Origin: CAVWCW01 sp963753615
GTDB lineage: Bacteria; Pseudomonadota; Gammaproteobacteria; Chromatiales; Chromatiaceae
Direction of reading: 5' to 3'
Assembly (NCBI GenBank): GCA_963753615.1
Contig: CAVWCW010000016.1
Location: 62,001 to 126,000 of the forward strand
DNA: 64,000 nt
Positions 63,042 to 64,000 of this stretch are shown here, piece after piece (the first letter of the stretch is position 1; every line of letters begins with the position of its first letter). Below the pieces are notes generated by a model that saw only the letters and a list, made by a program, of their open reading frames with translations, had not been told where the DNA came from and searched no databases. Both the position numbers and the translations under genes were made by a program.

Positions 63042-64000
63042 AAGCTGACCCCGCTGGGGCTTGCCACGCGCAGCTGGCGCCGGCTGCGGTCCTTTACCTT
63101 GCCCACCAGCTGGCCGCAGGCTGCGTCGATATCGTCGCCCCGGGTCTTGCGGGTGATCGCCACCAGCCCGGCCCGCATCAGGATCTCGCGGAAGCGCGCG
63201 ATGCGCTCGGGCGGCGAGCAGCGGTATTCGGTGCCGGGAAAGGGATTGAACGGGATCAGATTGAGCTTCGAAGGCACCCCTTGCAGGCGCCGGATCAGGG
63301 CGCGGGCCTGGCGGTCGCTGTCGTTGACGCCGTCGAGCATTACGTACTCGAAGGTCACCTTGCGCCTCTTGTCGCCCGCGATGAAGTCGCGGCAGGCCGG
63401 CAGCAACGCCTCCAGCGGGTACTTGCGGTTGACCGGCACCAACTGGTCGCGCAGTTCGTTGTCCGGGGCGTGCAGGGAAACCGCCAGACTGACGTCGCTG
63501 AGCTCGCGCAGGCGCCGCAGGGCCGGCACGATGCCCGAGGTGCTGACCGTGACCCGGTACTTTGAGAGCATGTAGGCCAGATCGTCCTGCATGATGTCCA
63601 TGGCGCTGACCACGGCATCGAAATTGGCCAGGGGCTCGCCCATGCCCATCATTACCACGTTGGTCAGGGGCCGATCCATGGTGCGTACCGCGACCCAAAC
63701 CTGGCCGATGATCTCGGCCACGCTCAGGTTGCGGTTGAAGCCCTGCTGGGCGGTGGAACAGAAGCTGCAGTCCAGGGCACAGCCGACCTGGGAGGAGACG
63801 CACAGGGTGGTGCGCTCCCCCTCGGGGATCATCACGGTCTCGATGCGGTTGTTGCAGTCGAGCTCCAGCACCCACTTGCGGGTGCCGTCCAGGGACGGCT
63901 GCTCGTAGACGATCTCCGGCACCCGGATCTCGGCGATTTCGTGGAGTTGGGCCCGCAACGGCTTACTGATATCGGTCATGGCCGCAAAATCGGTGACGCC
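63038..64000 (-). CDS. rlmN: Dual-specificity rRNA/tRNA methyltransferase RlmN, partial
   Basis: Continues past the right end of the window: in-frame codons before ATG 63979 read VTDFAA, and the N-terminus is outside. The radical-SAM cluster CALDCSFC, with FCSTAQQGFNRN, NVVMMGMGEPLANF and the second catalytic Cys in DDIDAACGQL, identifies RlmN (methylation of A2503 in 23S rRNA and A37 in some tRNAs). It starts the rlmN-pilW-rodZ unit. Confidence 0.96.
   Translation of the reverse strand, partial: GVTDFAAMTDISKPLRAQLHEIAEIRVPEIVYEQPSLDGTRKWVLELDCNNRIETVMIPEGERTTLCVSSQVGCALDCSFCSTAQQGFNRNLSVAEIIGQVWVAVRTMDRPLTNVVMMGMGEPLANFDAVVSAMDIMQDDLAYMLSKYRVTVSTSGIVPALRRLRELSDVSLAVSLHAPDNELRDQLVPVNRKYPLEALLPACRDFIAGDKRRKVTFEYVMLDGVNDSDRQARALIRRLQGVPSKLNLIPFNPFPGTEYRCSPPERIARFREILMRAGLVAITRKTRGDDIDAACGQLVGKVKDRSRRQLRVASPSGVSL

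Noticed and set aside
1..64000. CRISPR array, rRNA, tRNA or defence island
   Set aside because: I found no regular spaced repeats, no recognisable tRNA or rRNA sequence and no defence gene; a covariance-model scan would be needed to exclude a tRNA.

Overview
The window looks like a chromosomal segment of a GC-rich gammaproteobacterium. The evidence is the order rlmN-pilW-rodZ-hisS-yfgM-bamB-der, a TamA/TamB pair, TolC, Tex, AroC and many outer-membrane proteins. I cannot name the genus. There is no rRNA, tRNA, CRISPR array or complete insertion sequence that I can recognise.

Layout. (1) 0-14.3 kb holds a decayed nasT-like regulator, a secreted ricin-fold lectin, tamB-tamA in that unusual order, then aroC, tolC and an M23 peptidase on the minus strand, divergent from an ABC exporter and a YheT-type hydrolase. 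(2) 14.3-17.3 kb is a decayed patch: a frameshifted chalcone-isomerase-like protein, a small lipoprotein and a broken sulfatase. (3) 17.3-21.5 kb has plus-strand membrane and lipid-type genes (GAP family, SRPBCC, SDR-DUF2867, a frameshifted HPP protein). (4) 21.5-49.6 kb is a nearly all-minus-strand envelope island: DUF502, DUF748, an MltF-like lytic transglycosylase, SYLF protein, MFS exporter, glycine-zipper proteins, phospholipase D, EEP phosphatase, Tai-domain protein, arylsulfatase, outer-membrane channels, a BamA-like barrel, a single-domain receiver, a FixJ-like response regulator, a PAS histidine kinase, an AI-2E transporter and a broken SulP transporter. (5) 50-56.6 kb has a SET-domain protein, tex and a seven-haem cytochrome fused to TPRs. 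(6) 56.6-64 kb is the conserved housekeeping operon der-bamB-yfgM-hisS-rodZ-pilW-rlmN; rlmN runs off the window end and ispG is absent from its usual place.

Main discovery. Four places in the envelope island carry the same 18-bp palindrome (plus strand ATA[G/C]GGCTTTGG[T/G]CCTAT). On the minus strand it is followed after exactly 22 nt by a TAnnnT hexamer. The four sites lie upstream of the SYLF gene, the BatD-chimera/MFS pair, the outer-membrane channel/arylsulfatase pair and the single-domain receiver. Palindrome, fixed spacing and -10-like box look like activator-dependent promoters. The kinase and LuxR/FixJ-type regulator encoded in the island are the natural candidates to control them. 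One of these promoters was duplicated as part of a 560-bp direct repeat, and the new copy now sits in front of a chimeric ORF made from an IS1595-type transposase N-terminus and a BatD C-terminus.

Quality note. At least nine single-base frameshifts interrupt accessory genes, four of them in SulP alone, while the housekeeping genes read cleanly. This is either real decay or assembly indels, and read mapping would decide.
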